10,556 nt of DNA from Candidatus Poseidoniaceae archaeon (GCA_022424925.1 JAKMGM010000080.1:1-10556); one strand, 5' to 3'; shown: positions 1-7,736, numbered from the stretch's first letter. A program made the numbers and translations. The notes: generated by a model from the sequence alone, not told the origin.

Positions 1-1
1 A

Positions 2-775
2 TGGGCTGCGTTTGTTGAGTCTGACGGCAAAGTCCATGTTGTCGAAATGATGGATGGTGTACGTAAAATCAAGGGACTTGGCGTCATTGACACCAACGCT
101 CTGTTTTCCAACATAGCGGTCGGAGACGAAGTTCTCGTCGGACAAAAAGTGCTGACCAGAGTCCCAATGCGACTACCTGAAATGAGCAAAGGCATGGTTC
201 GTAGAGCACAAACCATCTCGGCCAAGGATGCTGGGTTCATCACGTCAAGAATGGGAATCGGTATTGGAGATACGGTTCTTGAGGCGGGGATTGGAAGCGG
301 AGGCCTGTCAATGTACATCGCTCGAATTCTTGGGCAGACTGGAATTCATGTCACCGTTGAGCCACGGAATGAGCACGCACAAGTGGCCCTTGAAAACTTG
401 CGCAGATGTGAAGAATCGTGGCCAGAGTTTCCAAACCATCATCATATTGAGGGTACAATCGAAGATTCAGTTGAGCGCATCAGCGCGTTACACGCCTCAT
501 TTGATGCAGTTATCCTCGACCTACCAGAGCACCCTTCCGCCATCAAAGCCATTTCTTCAATGCTCGCTGTTGGCGGTCGGTTGGTGTGCTATTGCCCCGT
601 AACCAGCCAACTGGAACAGGCTTGGAACGCATGTGAGGAACGAGGCCTTGAAGTTGAATGGGCCGGAGAACTCATCCAAAGACAGTGGGGTAAAGCCTCG
701 AAAGGCGGCGTTCGCCCGGTGAACGGTCCGTTTGGACACACGGCATTCTTGCTCCTTGCCTACCGCAAGTCGTGA
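2..775 (+). CDS. trmI: tRNA (adenine(58)-N1)-methyltransferase TrmI, 5' partial
   Basis: SAM-dependent methyltransferase that, by family, makes m1A in the T-loop of tRNA (position 58, in archaea also 57). The frame is open from base 2 with no start needed. The codons before the first Met (base 47) read like the end of the small N-terminal beta-barrel typical of archaeal TrmI, so the true start lies upstream of the window. Numbering from the Met at 47, a KDAGFI segment (60-65) precedes SAM-binding motif I VLEAGIGSGG (77-86), with the acidic residue at the end of strand 2 (E105 in VEPRNEH). The motif IV region is DAVILDLPEH (153-162). The C-terminus carries GHTAFLLLA, matching the conserved HTG-aromatic ending of the family. 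The family normally works as a tetramer in the cytoplasm. The stop TGA (773-775) abuts the stop of the convergent surface gene. High confidence in family; the RNA position is by homology. Confidence 0.88.
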   Translation, partial: WAAFVESDGKVHVVEMMDGVRKIKGLGVIDTNALFSNIAVGDEVLVGQKVLTRVPMRLPEMSKGMVRRAQTISAKDAGFITSRMGIGIGDTVLEAGIGSGGLSMYIARILGQTGIHVTVEPRNEHAQVALENLRRCEESWPEFPNHHHIEGTIEDSVERISALHASFDAVILDLPEHPSAIKAISSMLAVGGRLVCYCPVTSQLEQAWNACEERGLEVEWAGELIQRQWGKASKGGVRPVNGPFGHTAFLLLAYRKS

Positions 776-3700
776 TCACTCGACAACGCGAATCAACGTC
801 GTACATTTGGGGCATGAGAATCGGAACGGGGGTTCACTGCCTCGTGGAACGCCGAGCCGAGCATCACACGATGGACACGAAACTTTGTCACCTTCAAGGC
901 GACATTCATTGTAACCAAGTTGGGTCACTTCCTCAACCGGTTCTTCTTCAGCCTCTGGTTCGCTCTCCTTCGGGGAGGCCAAAGAAACGTCTTTCTTTTC
1001 TCGTCGCAAGTACAGAACAGCGAGGATCAGGAATGAAAACAACCACCCACCAAACATAGCATTCAATGAATCAGATTGGCTGAGGGCAACGTCAAACGGC
1101 AATTGAACGCCATTTGGCGGCAGTTCTGGCCCCGTAATAGAGGCGGTCAACACGGCAGAGGTGTCTGAAGAGGTTGATTCACCAATTTGATAGGTTGCTC
1201 GAGCGAGTACCGTTGCTTCTACGCTGGTTGAAACTAATGAAGTAAGGCTTACGACAAACTGCATGGATGAACCAGGTGTCAGCGTGAATTGATTTGTTGA
1301 AACATTATCCGAAAGACGAGTCCATTCTGTGACGAAAAGGCCATCGCCGATGCCTTCCAGTGAGAGTGACCCTGCCACTTGTGCATTCGCCACATTTGTC
1401 ACGGTGAGCACGACCGAAGAACCACCGGATGAAGGGATTGAAAGTTTTGATTCACCAAACGCAAGTTGCAACACACCAGAATCACCCCAAACTGGTTCAA
1501 CAGTGTAAATTTCGACACTGCTGGTGGAAAAGGAGGTTCGAGAAGAGCTTGTAACGCGGAATCGAAGTTCTTTGAGTCCAGCTTCATCCTCATCGGAAAG
1601 TGTGCATGACCACGGTAAAGCAGGCGTAGATTCACCGGCATCAAGCGTGAGTACTTCGGACACGCCACAATCCATTCCTACAGTACTGAGAACCAATTGG
1701 TCTTCACCTGTACCGGTGTTGGTAACGACCACAGTTCCGTGTATGTCTCCGCCGGGTGGAGCAGTATCGTCATCGGCAAGAACAGTGATTTCAGCACCTG
1801 CTACCAGTGCCTCGACCGTAAGGTTGAGCACAGCGGTAACCGCTGAATCACTCGAAGAGCGTATGTGAATGGCGACATCACTTCCACCGGAGGGAGCGCC
1901 AGAAGAAATTTCCCGCACGCTTAGGGTGAGCGAAGAAGATTCACCCGAGCCAAGAAGCAGGGACGTTGCAGAGAGTTCAAAGTCAAACCAATCCGAAGCT
2001 CCGTTGTCATGAAGACTCACAAAGAGCGTGTCCGATGAGGTTCCAATATTGGTTGCGTCAAAAGTGAAAACTGCATCTGTACTCGGTCCAGCCACAATTC
2101 GGTTCACTGTTGAGCCGAGCAGAATGGCAATTCGTTCTTGAATCTGAAGCGAGAGATTGAGTTCAGCAGAAACATCCGCATTTCCGAAAGCGAAGGTCAA
2201 GGCTGATGTTCCCGATGAAGCAGATGAAGAGGCTGTGAGCGTCATCTCAACCGTTGCAGATTGACCGGCACTGAGAACCAAAGAAGTGTCGCTTAACGAT
2301 GCCTCGACCTCTGATGGTAATCCGAGAAGAGCAGCGAGCAAACTGAGTTCGGTTGTACCGGTGTTTTCCAAAGTGAAGTTGGTGACGACCGATTCACCAG
2401 GGCGTAGTTGTATTCGAGAGTCAAGTGGCCCAGATAGCGTGACCTCGCCAACACCAAGCACGTCAAAATCAAGCATTGCATCTGCAGTGACTCCTGCATA
2501 GGATACAGAGAAGTTTTGCATGACTGAACCGAATTGTCCAGCATCAGCATCGGTGGTAAGACTCCAAATTCCGGTTTGACCCGGAGATACCGTAGTGCCC
2601 GAATCAGAAGAGAAAGCCGTTGTTAGCCCGGCTGCTGTTTGAACATCAAGGTAGAATGTCACTGTTTCGCTGCCGTTGTTGATGACTCGCATTTCATACG
2701 CTGTTGGCATACCAGGCGTGATTTCAAGTTCGTTGGATGGACCGAGCAGTGAGAATTCAACATGTTCGTCGACATCAACGGTGAACATGAACGGTTCGGC
2801 CTGATGCTGCTCTGAATTCGAGGAACTGAGACCTTCAAGTTTCAAATCGCAATCATCTGATTTACTCGCTTCCTCACCAATTGACAACTGGAACTCGACC
2901 GCAACAGTGTCGTCAGGGGAGAAGGATGTTGAGGAGGCAGTCGTCAACATTGCAACACAAGGTCCGTCTTCGACTGAAAGAGACCAGTCGTAGTCAACCA
3001 CAGCGTTACCGGTGTTGGTGACGTGAACAGAAGTATCGACCGATGTACCGGGAATGAACTGCTCACCCTGTTCAAGGAAAGCAATGCTGAGGTCGTGTTC
3101 TTCATTGACATGAACGACCAGTAATGTGGACGTTGAAACATTTCCACCCGTCGAGGAACTGTACAGTCTGAAACCGTAGTAGTCTGGTGCAGCGTTGCTC
3201 GGTACTGAAACTCTGAGGCTTGCAGTCTGAGAACTTCCTGCAGGCATATTTGCATACTCGTCGTTGAGCCATTGGATATTCCAGCCGGTCGGAATTCCAC
3301 CGCCCAGTCCACGAGCAGATGGCATCATCATGCTGGATGTGTTTGCAGAGGTAGACTCCCAAGGGTACGAAAGATGTGATGTTTCATTGAAAACTGTCGC
3401 TGCTGCCGCTTGTTGAAGTTCAAGTTTGAGCGTCGAATTAAGTGCTACTGTGTCGTTGGAGCCAACTGGAGTCTCGCCCGACATGGTTGCGTAGAGGACA
3501 CATGCTGCAAGATAACTACCCGAAAGTGAAGGATGGCTGCCGTCTGGATTGTACAGGTCGAAGAACGTGTTTCCAGAGGCGCTTGCATTGAAGCCGCCTG
3601 CGATGACATTGTGGTAAATGTGTTCAAAAGCAAGACCAACAGGTGCAATCCAAACCGTGTTTCCAGCGGCAGACATGTTGTCATGGTAATCGATGTAGCC

Positions 3701-4879
3701 GGACTCGAGGCGCTCCTGCATGGTTGTATAATTCGGATACAATACCGGGTTTTGTGCGTCTCCGTTGCGCCTACCCCATGTCATCAAGAGAATGGATTCA
3801 CCGCCTTCGTCTGTTACTGCATCACCCAGATGGACTGCTCCGTTCTTACTTGCAAGCCAGTCTGAGTTTGTGCGATAAAAACCAGGTATCTGGCTCTGGT
3901 CTTGCAGCACAACATAATCCCAGTCAATGTTTGTATTTCGCAGTGTTGTGTTCGCAGTACTGCCGGTTGAATTGACATCAGCCCAATGTTGAGCCAATGT
4001 TTTCCCACCAGGAGCTATTGCATCGACATTCGTAACACCCATCGATTCGAGCAACGAATTGAGGGAATTGGACGATGTGTAACTGTTTCCGAACATCAAC
4101 ACATTATCGATGGTTGAAGCCGTCGAGTTTCCAGTATTGTTGCCAGTTTCGTTACCGCCTGTGTTGTTGCCACCGGTGTTGTTACCGGTGTTGTTACCGG
4201 TGTTGTTTCCAGTTTCGTTACCGCCTGTGTTGTTACCGGTGTTGTTGCCTCCGGTGTTGTTGCCGCTCGTGTAGTTCGCCCACCATGCTGCCAAATCCGG
4301 TTCGTATTCAATATCCAATAACAGCGTATCTTGAACCGAACCGAGGTTTTCTACGCCAACAGAAAATGTGGCGTTTGAGCCTGCATCCATCGAAGCAAGC
4401 GACCCGCCCATAAGCGACAAATCGAGCGATGGTTGGTACGAAGGCGCAACGGATACGAATACGGTGATACTGCTTGTATAGTTCTGATCAGGTTCAGTTA
4501 CATAGATGTCGAATGAACCGCTGTCCGAGGGGAGTGCTCCTTCGCTTAATCGGACCACAATCGTCGTGTTCTTGCTCCAGGTGGGGAAGACATTCTCCAC
4601 CGTATCTTCACTCGGAAGAATCTCCCATACAGACGAGAGTTGTGAATCATCGACGGTGATATTGAAGGTTTCAATGGAGCTCGCATTGTTCTCAATGATG
4701 AGGGTTACATTCCCAGATTCGCCACCTGTCAAAACGACATGGGAGGTGTCTGTAGAAAGCAGAATGCTCTGATGTGCACTCGTTTGAAGCGCAAGAGGGG
4801 ACATGCTTGCAAACAGCAACACAATCACAAAAGCGACGGCACGAAGTGGATGGTTCGACATAAGACCAAGCCAAGCCAC
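776..4879 (-). CDS. Giant membrane-anchored surface protein: Ig-like repeats, sequon-rich linker, SGNH hydrolase domain, C-terminal zinc ribbon
   Basis: A 1,367-residue exported protein of unknown role, numbered here from the Met at 4879. Met7 (4861) gives a more canonical signal peptide and may be the real start. Hydrophobic signal segment at about 13-36. Ig-like (NEW3/CARDB-style) beta-sandwich modules run at about 45-145, 150-200 plus 530-592, 595-702, 705-808, 811-914, 915-1023, 1027-1128 and 1130-1250, with recurring NTG/NxGT turns and 'PG-S' loops. A linker of repeated NNTG/GNETG units spans 206-253 and holds 11 N-x-T sequons. An SGNH-like hydrolase domain follows (about 258-470): block I FGNSYT with Ser266, Gly291/292, LQDQSQ (325-330), and DGSHP with Asp446 and His449. 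Transmembrane helix at about 1274-1291, then LRREKK, an acidic linker and a zinc ribbon (Cys1335, 1338, 1356, 1359). This predicts N-out, C-in topology. Substrate unknown: an extracellular esterase or carbohydrate deacetylase is possible. It lies 54 bp downstream of metK on the same strand. Architecture is well supported; function is not. Confidence 0.85.
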   Translation of the reverse strand: MAWLGLMSNHPLRAVAFVIVLLFASMSPLALQTSAHQSILLSTDTSHVVLTGGESGNVTLIIENNASSIETFNITVDDSQLSSVWEILPSEDTVENVFPTWSKNTTIVVRLSEGALPSDSGSFDIYVTEPDQNYTSSITVFVSVAPSYQPSLDLSLMGGSLASMDAGSNATFSVGVENLGSVQDTLLLDIEYEPDLAAWWANYTSGNNTGGNNTGNNTGGNETGNNTGNNTGNNTGGNNTGGNETGNNTGNSTASTIDNVLMFGNSYTSSNSLNSLLESMGVTNVDAIAPGGKTLAQHWADVNSTGSTANTTLRNTNIDWDYVVLQDQSQIPGFYRTNSDWLASKNGAVHLGDAVTDEGGESILLMTWGRRNGDAQNPVLYPNYTTMQERLESGYIDYHDNMSAAGNTVWIAPVGLAFEHIYHNVIAGGFNASASGNTFFDLYNPDGSHPSLSGSYLAACVLYATMSGETPVGSNDTVALNSTLKLELQQAAAATVFNETSHLSYPWESTSANTSSMMMPSARGLGGGIPTGWNIQWLNDEYANMPAGSSQTASLRVSVPSNAAPDYYGFRLYSSSTGGNVSTSTLLVVHVNEEHDLSIAFLEQGEQFIPGTSVDTSVHVTNTGNAVVDYDWSLSVEDGPCVAMLTTASSTSFSPDDTVAVEFQLSIGEEASKSDDCDLKLEGLSSSNSEQHQAEPFMFTVDVDEHVEFSLLGPSNELEITPGMPTAYEMRVINNGSETVTFYLDVQTAAGLTTAFSSDSGTTVSPGQTGIWSLTTDADAGQFGSVMQNFSVSYAGVTADAMLDFDVLGVGEVTLSGPLDSRIQLRPGESVVTNFTLENTGTTELSLLAALLGLPSEVEASLSDTSLVLSAGQSATVEMTLTASSSASSGTSALTFAFGNADVSAELNLSLQIQERIAILLGSTVNRIVAGPSTDAVFTFDATNIGTSSDTLFVSLHDNGASDWFDFELSATSLLLGSGESSSLTLSVREISSGAPSGGSDVAIHIRSSSDSAVTAVLNLTVEALVAGAEITVLADDDTAPPGGDIHGTVVVTNTGTGEDQLVLSTVGMDCGVSEVLTLDAGESTPALPWSCTLSDEDEAGLKELRFRVTSSSRTSFSTSSVEIYTVEPVWGDSGVLQLAFGESKLSIPSSGGSSVVLTVTNVANAQVAGSLSLEGIGDGLFVTEWTRLSDNVSTNQFTLTPGSSMQFVVSLTSLVSTSVEATVLARATYQIGESTSSDTSAVLTASITGPELPPNGVQLPFDVALSQSDSLNAMFGGWLFSFLILAVLYLRREKKDVSLASPKESEPEAEEEPVEEVTQLGYNECRLEGDKVSCPSCDARLGVPRGSEPPFRFSCPKCTTLIRVVE
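4121..4261 (-). repeat. Low-complexity NNTG/GNETG codon repeat inside the surface-protein gene
   Basis: In-frame repeat encoding residues 207-253 of the surface protein as 4-5-residue units (NNTG, NNTGG, NETGG). A 26-bp identical segment occurs at 4143-4168 and again at 4209-4234. The 66-bp offset implies a 22-codon higher-order unit that was duplicated. Every unit contains an N-x-T sequon, so the array reads as a flexible, potentially densely N-glycosylated stalk in front of the SGNH domain. Such tracts commonly vary in length by slippage or recombination. Confidence 0.85.
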
Positions 4880-4913
4880 CCATGCATACCACTTGAGTGA
4901 ATCGGCATTACGG

Positions 4914-4926
4914 GCCGTTAAACGGC
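4914..4926. promoter_or_regulatory. Palindrome with AT-rich core between metK and the surface-protein gene
   Basis: The 13-base element has arms GCCGTT and AACGGC that are perfectly complementary around one central base. It begins 7 bp past the metK stop on the minus strand. Its TTTAA core lies about 40 bp before the Met codon at 4879 and about 58 bp before the one at 4861. That would suit a weak TATA-like element with transcription starting near 4893. It could be a promoter with an overlying operator, or a short GC stem at the end of the metK transcript. Assigned from position and symmetry only. Confidence 0.3.
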
Positions 4927-4933
4927 GGCTTCA

Positions 4934-6172
4934 TCACTCGCACAACTGGTCGATTCGACTTTGGTGAATACGTTCCCATGGGAAGGTTCCGTCCTCACCT
5001 GAAATCCGTCCAAAATGACCGCCCGATGCCGTTACTGAATAAATCGGGTTGAGAAGGTCGAGGTCTCGTGCAATGGCGCCAGGACGGAAGTCAAAGGTCG
5101 ACTTCACGCGGTCGGACAATTCACGCTCGGATACGCTTGAGGTACCAAAAGTTTCGATTCGAACACTGACGGGTTCTGCGATTCCGATGACATAGGCCAA
5201 TTGAATTTCGCAGCGAGAAGCCAGCCCTGCGGCTACAACATGCTTTGCTGCCCAGCGTGATGCATACGCCGCAGAACGATCGACTTTGGATGGGTCTTTG
5301 CCTGAGAACGCGCCTCCACCGTGTCGCCCCATTCCGCCGTAGGTATCGACAATTATTTTGCGACCAGTGAGACCGGCATCGGCGTATGGGCCTCCGGGGT
5401 CTGCGAAGCGTCCTGTTCCGTTGACAACAAGCGTATACGAATCATCAAGCAGTTGTTCTGGAATGGCGTGCTTGACAACATGCTCGAGAACTTGTTCTCG
5501 AACAAATGCAAGTTCCTTTTCCTCCGAGCCATCGAATTGATTCTTCAGTTTGTCATCGTGCTGAATAGCGATGATTACGGTGTGAACCCGTGCGATGTTT
5601 CCTTCTTCGTCGTATTCAACGGTTACTTGTGATTTGCCATCAGGTCGAGCCCAAGGAAGTATACCTTGTTCACGAACGGCAGTTAAGCGTCGAGTAAGGC
5701 GTTGTGAAAGCGCTGCTGCAAGTGGGAAGAATCGACCCTTGAGTTGTTCAAAGCCTTCGGTCTCAGTGCATGCATAACCGAACATCAAGCCTTGGTCACC
5801 TGCACCTTGACTCAGCATGTCTTGATTGACCCCTTGAGCGATGTAGGAAGACTGAGTTGTGATGTGAACCTGAACCTCGGTGTATTGTGACGTGGTGGCA
5901 TCCATACCGATGGCGTGTGAAGTGTAACCAACATCGGCAGCCGCTTGACGGGCAACGGACTCGTAGTCTGGCGCCTGGCCATTGAGAGAAACTTCTCCTG
6001 CAAGTACAATGAGGCCCATCTCTTCCTTACCTTTGACACATGTTTCAACAGCAACACGTGCGTTGCTGTCAACAGCAAGGCAAGCATCAACAATAGCGTC
6101 AGATATTGTGTCACAAAGTTTGTCGGGATGGCCACGGGTTACGGACTCGGAAGAAAACAGGTCACCAGTCAT
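4934..6172 (-). CDS. metK: S-adenosylmethionine synthetase (methionine adenosyltransferase), bacterial type
   Basis: Makes S-adenosylmethionine from methionine and ATP, releasing phosphate and diphosphate; cytoplasmic. The 412-residue product starts at the Met at 6172, because the conserved beginning FSSESVTRGHPDK (6-18) follows directly and the frame upstream of it is unrelated to the family. Signatures: GHPDK (14-18), the ATP-binding GAGDQGLMFGYA (123-134), GRF and the GLTGRKIIVDTYGG stretch (267-280), and the phosphate loop GGGAFSGKDPSKVDRSA (285-301). The C-terminus has HFGR and FPWE as in bacterial MetK. It is slightly longer than the roughly 385-residue E. coli enzyme. This is the bacterial/eukaryotic family, not the distinct archaeal SAM synthetase family, which is notable beside an archaeal-type AspRS. 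It ends in tandem TGA TGA. It is divergent from aspS and upstream of the surface gene on the same strand, so partial cotranscription is possible. Confidence 0.95.
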   Translation of the reverse strand: MTGDLFSSESVTRGHPDKLCDTISDAIVDACLAVDSNARVAVETCVKGKEEMGLIVLAGEVSLNGQAPDYESVARQAAADVGYTSHAIGMDATTSQYTEVQVHITTQSSYIAQGVNQDMLSQGAGDQGLMFGYACTETEGFEQLKGRFFPLAAALSQRLTRRLTAVREQGILPWARPDGKSQVTVEYDEEGNIARVHTVIIAIQHDDKLKNQFDGSEEKELAFVREQVLEHVVKHAIPEQLLDDSYTLVVNGTGRFADPGGPYADAGLTGRKIIVDTYGGMGRHGGGAFSGKDPSKVDRSAAYASRWAAKHVVAAGLASRCEIQLAYVIGIAEPVSVRIETFGTSSVSERELSDRVKSTFDFRPGAIARDLDLLNPIYSVTASGGHFGRISGEDGTFPWERIHQSRIDQLCE

Positions 6173-6329
6173 GTCCGTGCCGCTATGCCCGCCGTATATG
6201 AATAAACCGCTTATGCGCAGCCCTTGATATTCCTTAAAAGCATAAATGGCACGTATATTCCTCTTCGGCGGTTGTTGCACGAGCAAAATGAAACGAATGG
6301 TTGATGTTCTCCACCCCAACCCACGTACC
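6173..6329. promoter_or_regulatory. Divergent metK/aspS intergenic region with TATA-like elements
   Basis: This 157-bp gap must hold both promoters. Toward metK, an AT-rich stretch on the minus strand (6195-6207, reading GGTTTATTCATATAC) lies about 25-35 bp before the start codon at 6172 and would give a very short leader. Toward aspS, two candidates are CTTAAAAG (6233-6240) and GTATATTC (6253-6260). The octamer ATATTCCT is directly repeated at 6227-6234 and 6255-6262. No Shine-Dalgarno motif precedes either start, and no SAM-riboswitch fold is evident before metK. Archaeal TATA spacing was the only criterion used. Confidence 0.35.
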
Positions 6330-7736
6330 ATGGCTACTTGGGTTCCGACAGCATACCGAACACACACACTTGGTGAAATACAACAAAGAGGTTCAGAACT
6401 TCTCGACCAAGAGGTCACCGTTTCGGGTTTTATGGAAGCGAACAGAGGGAAAGGCGCCATTTGTTTTGTTGACCTCCGTGACGGCACGGGCACGACACAA
6501 GTGTTCCTCAAAAAAGACAACATTGGCGAAGATGAACTGGACATGGTTCAACGAATGACGCGTGAATCAACACTGCAGTTCACGGGTATCGTCTCACAAA
6601 AGCGACCACCAAAGGTGAAAGAAGGTGAACCAGTACCACCTCCAGCCTACGAAGTCATTGCTTCGTCAGTACACGTCATCGCACGAGCTGAGGCTCCACT
6701 CCCGCTCGGTGTTACCGACACTGTCCATGTCGCTCTTGACACCCGTCTTGACAACAGATTTTTGGATTTGCGTCGAACGCATGTCAACGCTATGTTTCAC
6801 CTCCGTGGAAAAATACTTCAGTACGGGCGTGAAGCACTCATCCAGGAAGGTTTCTTTGAAACACACACGCCCAAAATCGTTGCAACAGCCACTGAAGGCG
6901 GTACCGATTTATTCCCGATGATGTATTTCGACACACCAGCATTCCTCAATCAATCGCCACAACTCTACAAGCAATTGTGTATGTCCGGAGGGCTTGAACG
7001 GGTGTTCGAAGTTGGACCTGCATTCCGTGCTGAAAAACACGACACATACCGCCACTTAAACGAATTCATCTCCTTCGATATCGAATGCTCATGGGCCAAC
7101 GACGAAGACGTCATGGGCGTTCTCGAACGAATGATACACCACATGTGGAAATCAGTCGCCGAAGACGCTGAGTCACAAGCATACATCCACGCAATCAACG
7201 ACTACAGAGCCACACAAGGCGAAGAACCAATTGAAGTTATTGTACCTGAACTACCCTTCCCACGATTGTCGTACTGTGATGCAATTGAAACCATTCAGAG
7301 AAAGGGTGGAACAATCGAATGGGGCGATGATATCGACGCAGAAAACTCAGACCTTTTGGCAGAGGATTTACCGCAATTTTACTTCTTACCGCGCTGGCCA
7401 ATGGACCTCAAACCGTTCTACATCCACCACGTTGAGGGCGAGGACGGTAGCACTGGTCGACAATTAAGTCGCGGGTTTGACCTCAATTTCGGACGTGATG
7501 AATTGACGTCCGGTGGTCAGCGTGAGCACCGAATGGATGTACTTATTGAAAACCTCAAAGCCATGGATCTCAACCCAGAAGAGTTTGAGTTCTATGTCGC
7601 TGGATTCCGTCATGGCGTCCCGCCTCACGCAGGGTGGGGTCTTGGCGTTGAACGCATTTTGATGAAACTCACAGGTGCGAAAAATGTTCGAGAGACCGTA
7701 CTTTTCCCCCGTGACCGACGAAGAGTGAGTCCTTGA
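6330..7736 (+). CDS. aspS: Aspartyl-tRNA synthetase, archaeal/eukaryotic type (class IIb)
   Basis: Charges tRNA-Asp with aspartate using ATP. The 468-residue product starts at the Met at 6330, because YRTHTLGEI (9-17) aligns with the start of archaeal AspRS (YRTH near residue 2-5). In-frame Met codons at 6246, 6288 and 6297 would add unconserved residues, though 6288 or 6297 would suit the nearest TATA-like element. An N-terminal OB-fold anticodon-binding domain (about 12-118) is followed by LDTRLDNRFLDLRR (136-149). Class II motif 1 is around FFETHTPKIVATATEGG (175-191). Aspartate/ATP-site residues lie in QSPQLYKQ (208-215), motif 2 is FRAEKHDTYRHLNEF (232-246), SGGQREH is at 394-400 and motif 3 is GLGVERILM (437-445), ending LFPRDRRRVSP. 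There is no bacterial GAD insertion, which supports archaeal/eukaryotic type. At the position of the discriminating Trp of Thermococcus AspRS this protein has Glu36. Highly confident call. Confidence 0.95.
   Translation: MATWVPTAYRTHTLGEIQQRGSELLDQEVTVSGFMEANRGKGAICFVDLRDGTGTTQVFLKKDNIGEDELDMVQRMTRESTLQFTGIVSQKRPPKVKEGEPVPPPAYEVIASSVHVIARAEAPLPLGVTDTVHVALDTRLDNRFLDLRRTHVNAMFHLRGKILQYGREALIQEGFFETHTPKIVATATEGGTDLFPMMYFDTPAFLNQSPQLYKQLCMSGGLERVFEVGPAFRAEKHDTYRHLNEFISFDIECSWANDEDVMGVLERMIHHMWKSVAEDAESQAYIHAINDYRATQGEEPIEVIVPELPFPRLSYCDAIETIQRKGGTIEWGDDIDAENSDLLAEDLPQFYFLPRWPMDLKPFYIHHVEGEDGSTGRQLSRGFDLNFGRDELTSGGQREHRMDVLIENLKAMDLNPEEFEFYVAGFRHGVPPHAGWGLGVERILMKLTGAKNVRETVLFPRDRRRVSP

Noticed and set aside
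4121..4261. Short regularly spaced repeats resembling a CRISPR array
   Set aside because: Units are only 12-15 bp, contiguous with no unique spacers, and stay in frame as sequon repeats of a protein.
4075..4413. Cys/Arg-rich plus-strand frame (about 112 codons) that could pass for a cysteine-rich peptide
   Set aside because: Its CCYRCC-like repeats are just the antisense reading of the NNTG codon repeat in the surface gene. It has no start context or independent support.
6173..6245. SAM-sensing riboswitch in the metK leader
   Set aside because: The space is short and TATA-like, and I could not trace conserved SAM-riboswitch helices. Archaeal metK genes are not typical SAM-I hosts.
6173..6544. 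Open frame extending the metK reading frame upstream of 6172
   Set aside because: The extension runs antisense through the aspS 5' end and its residues do not resemble MetK. The conserved N-terminus starts at the Met at 6172.
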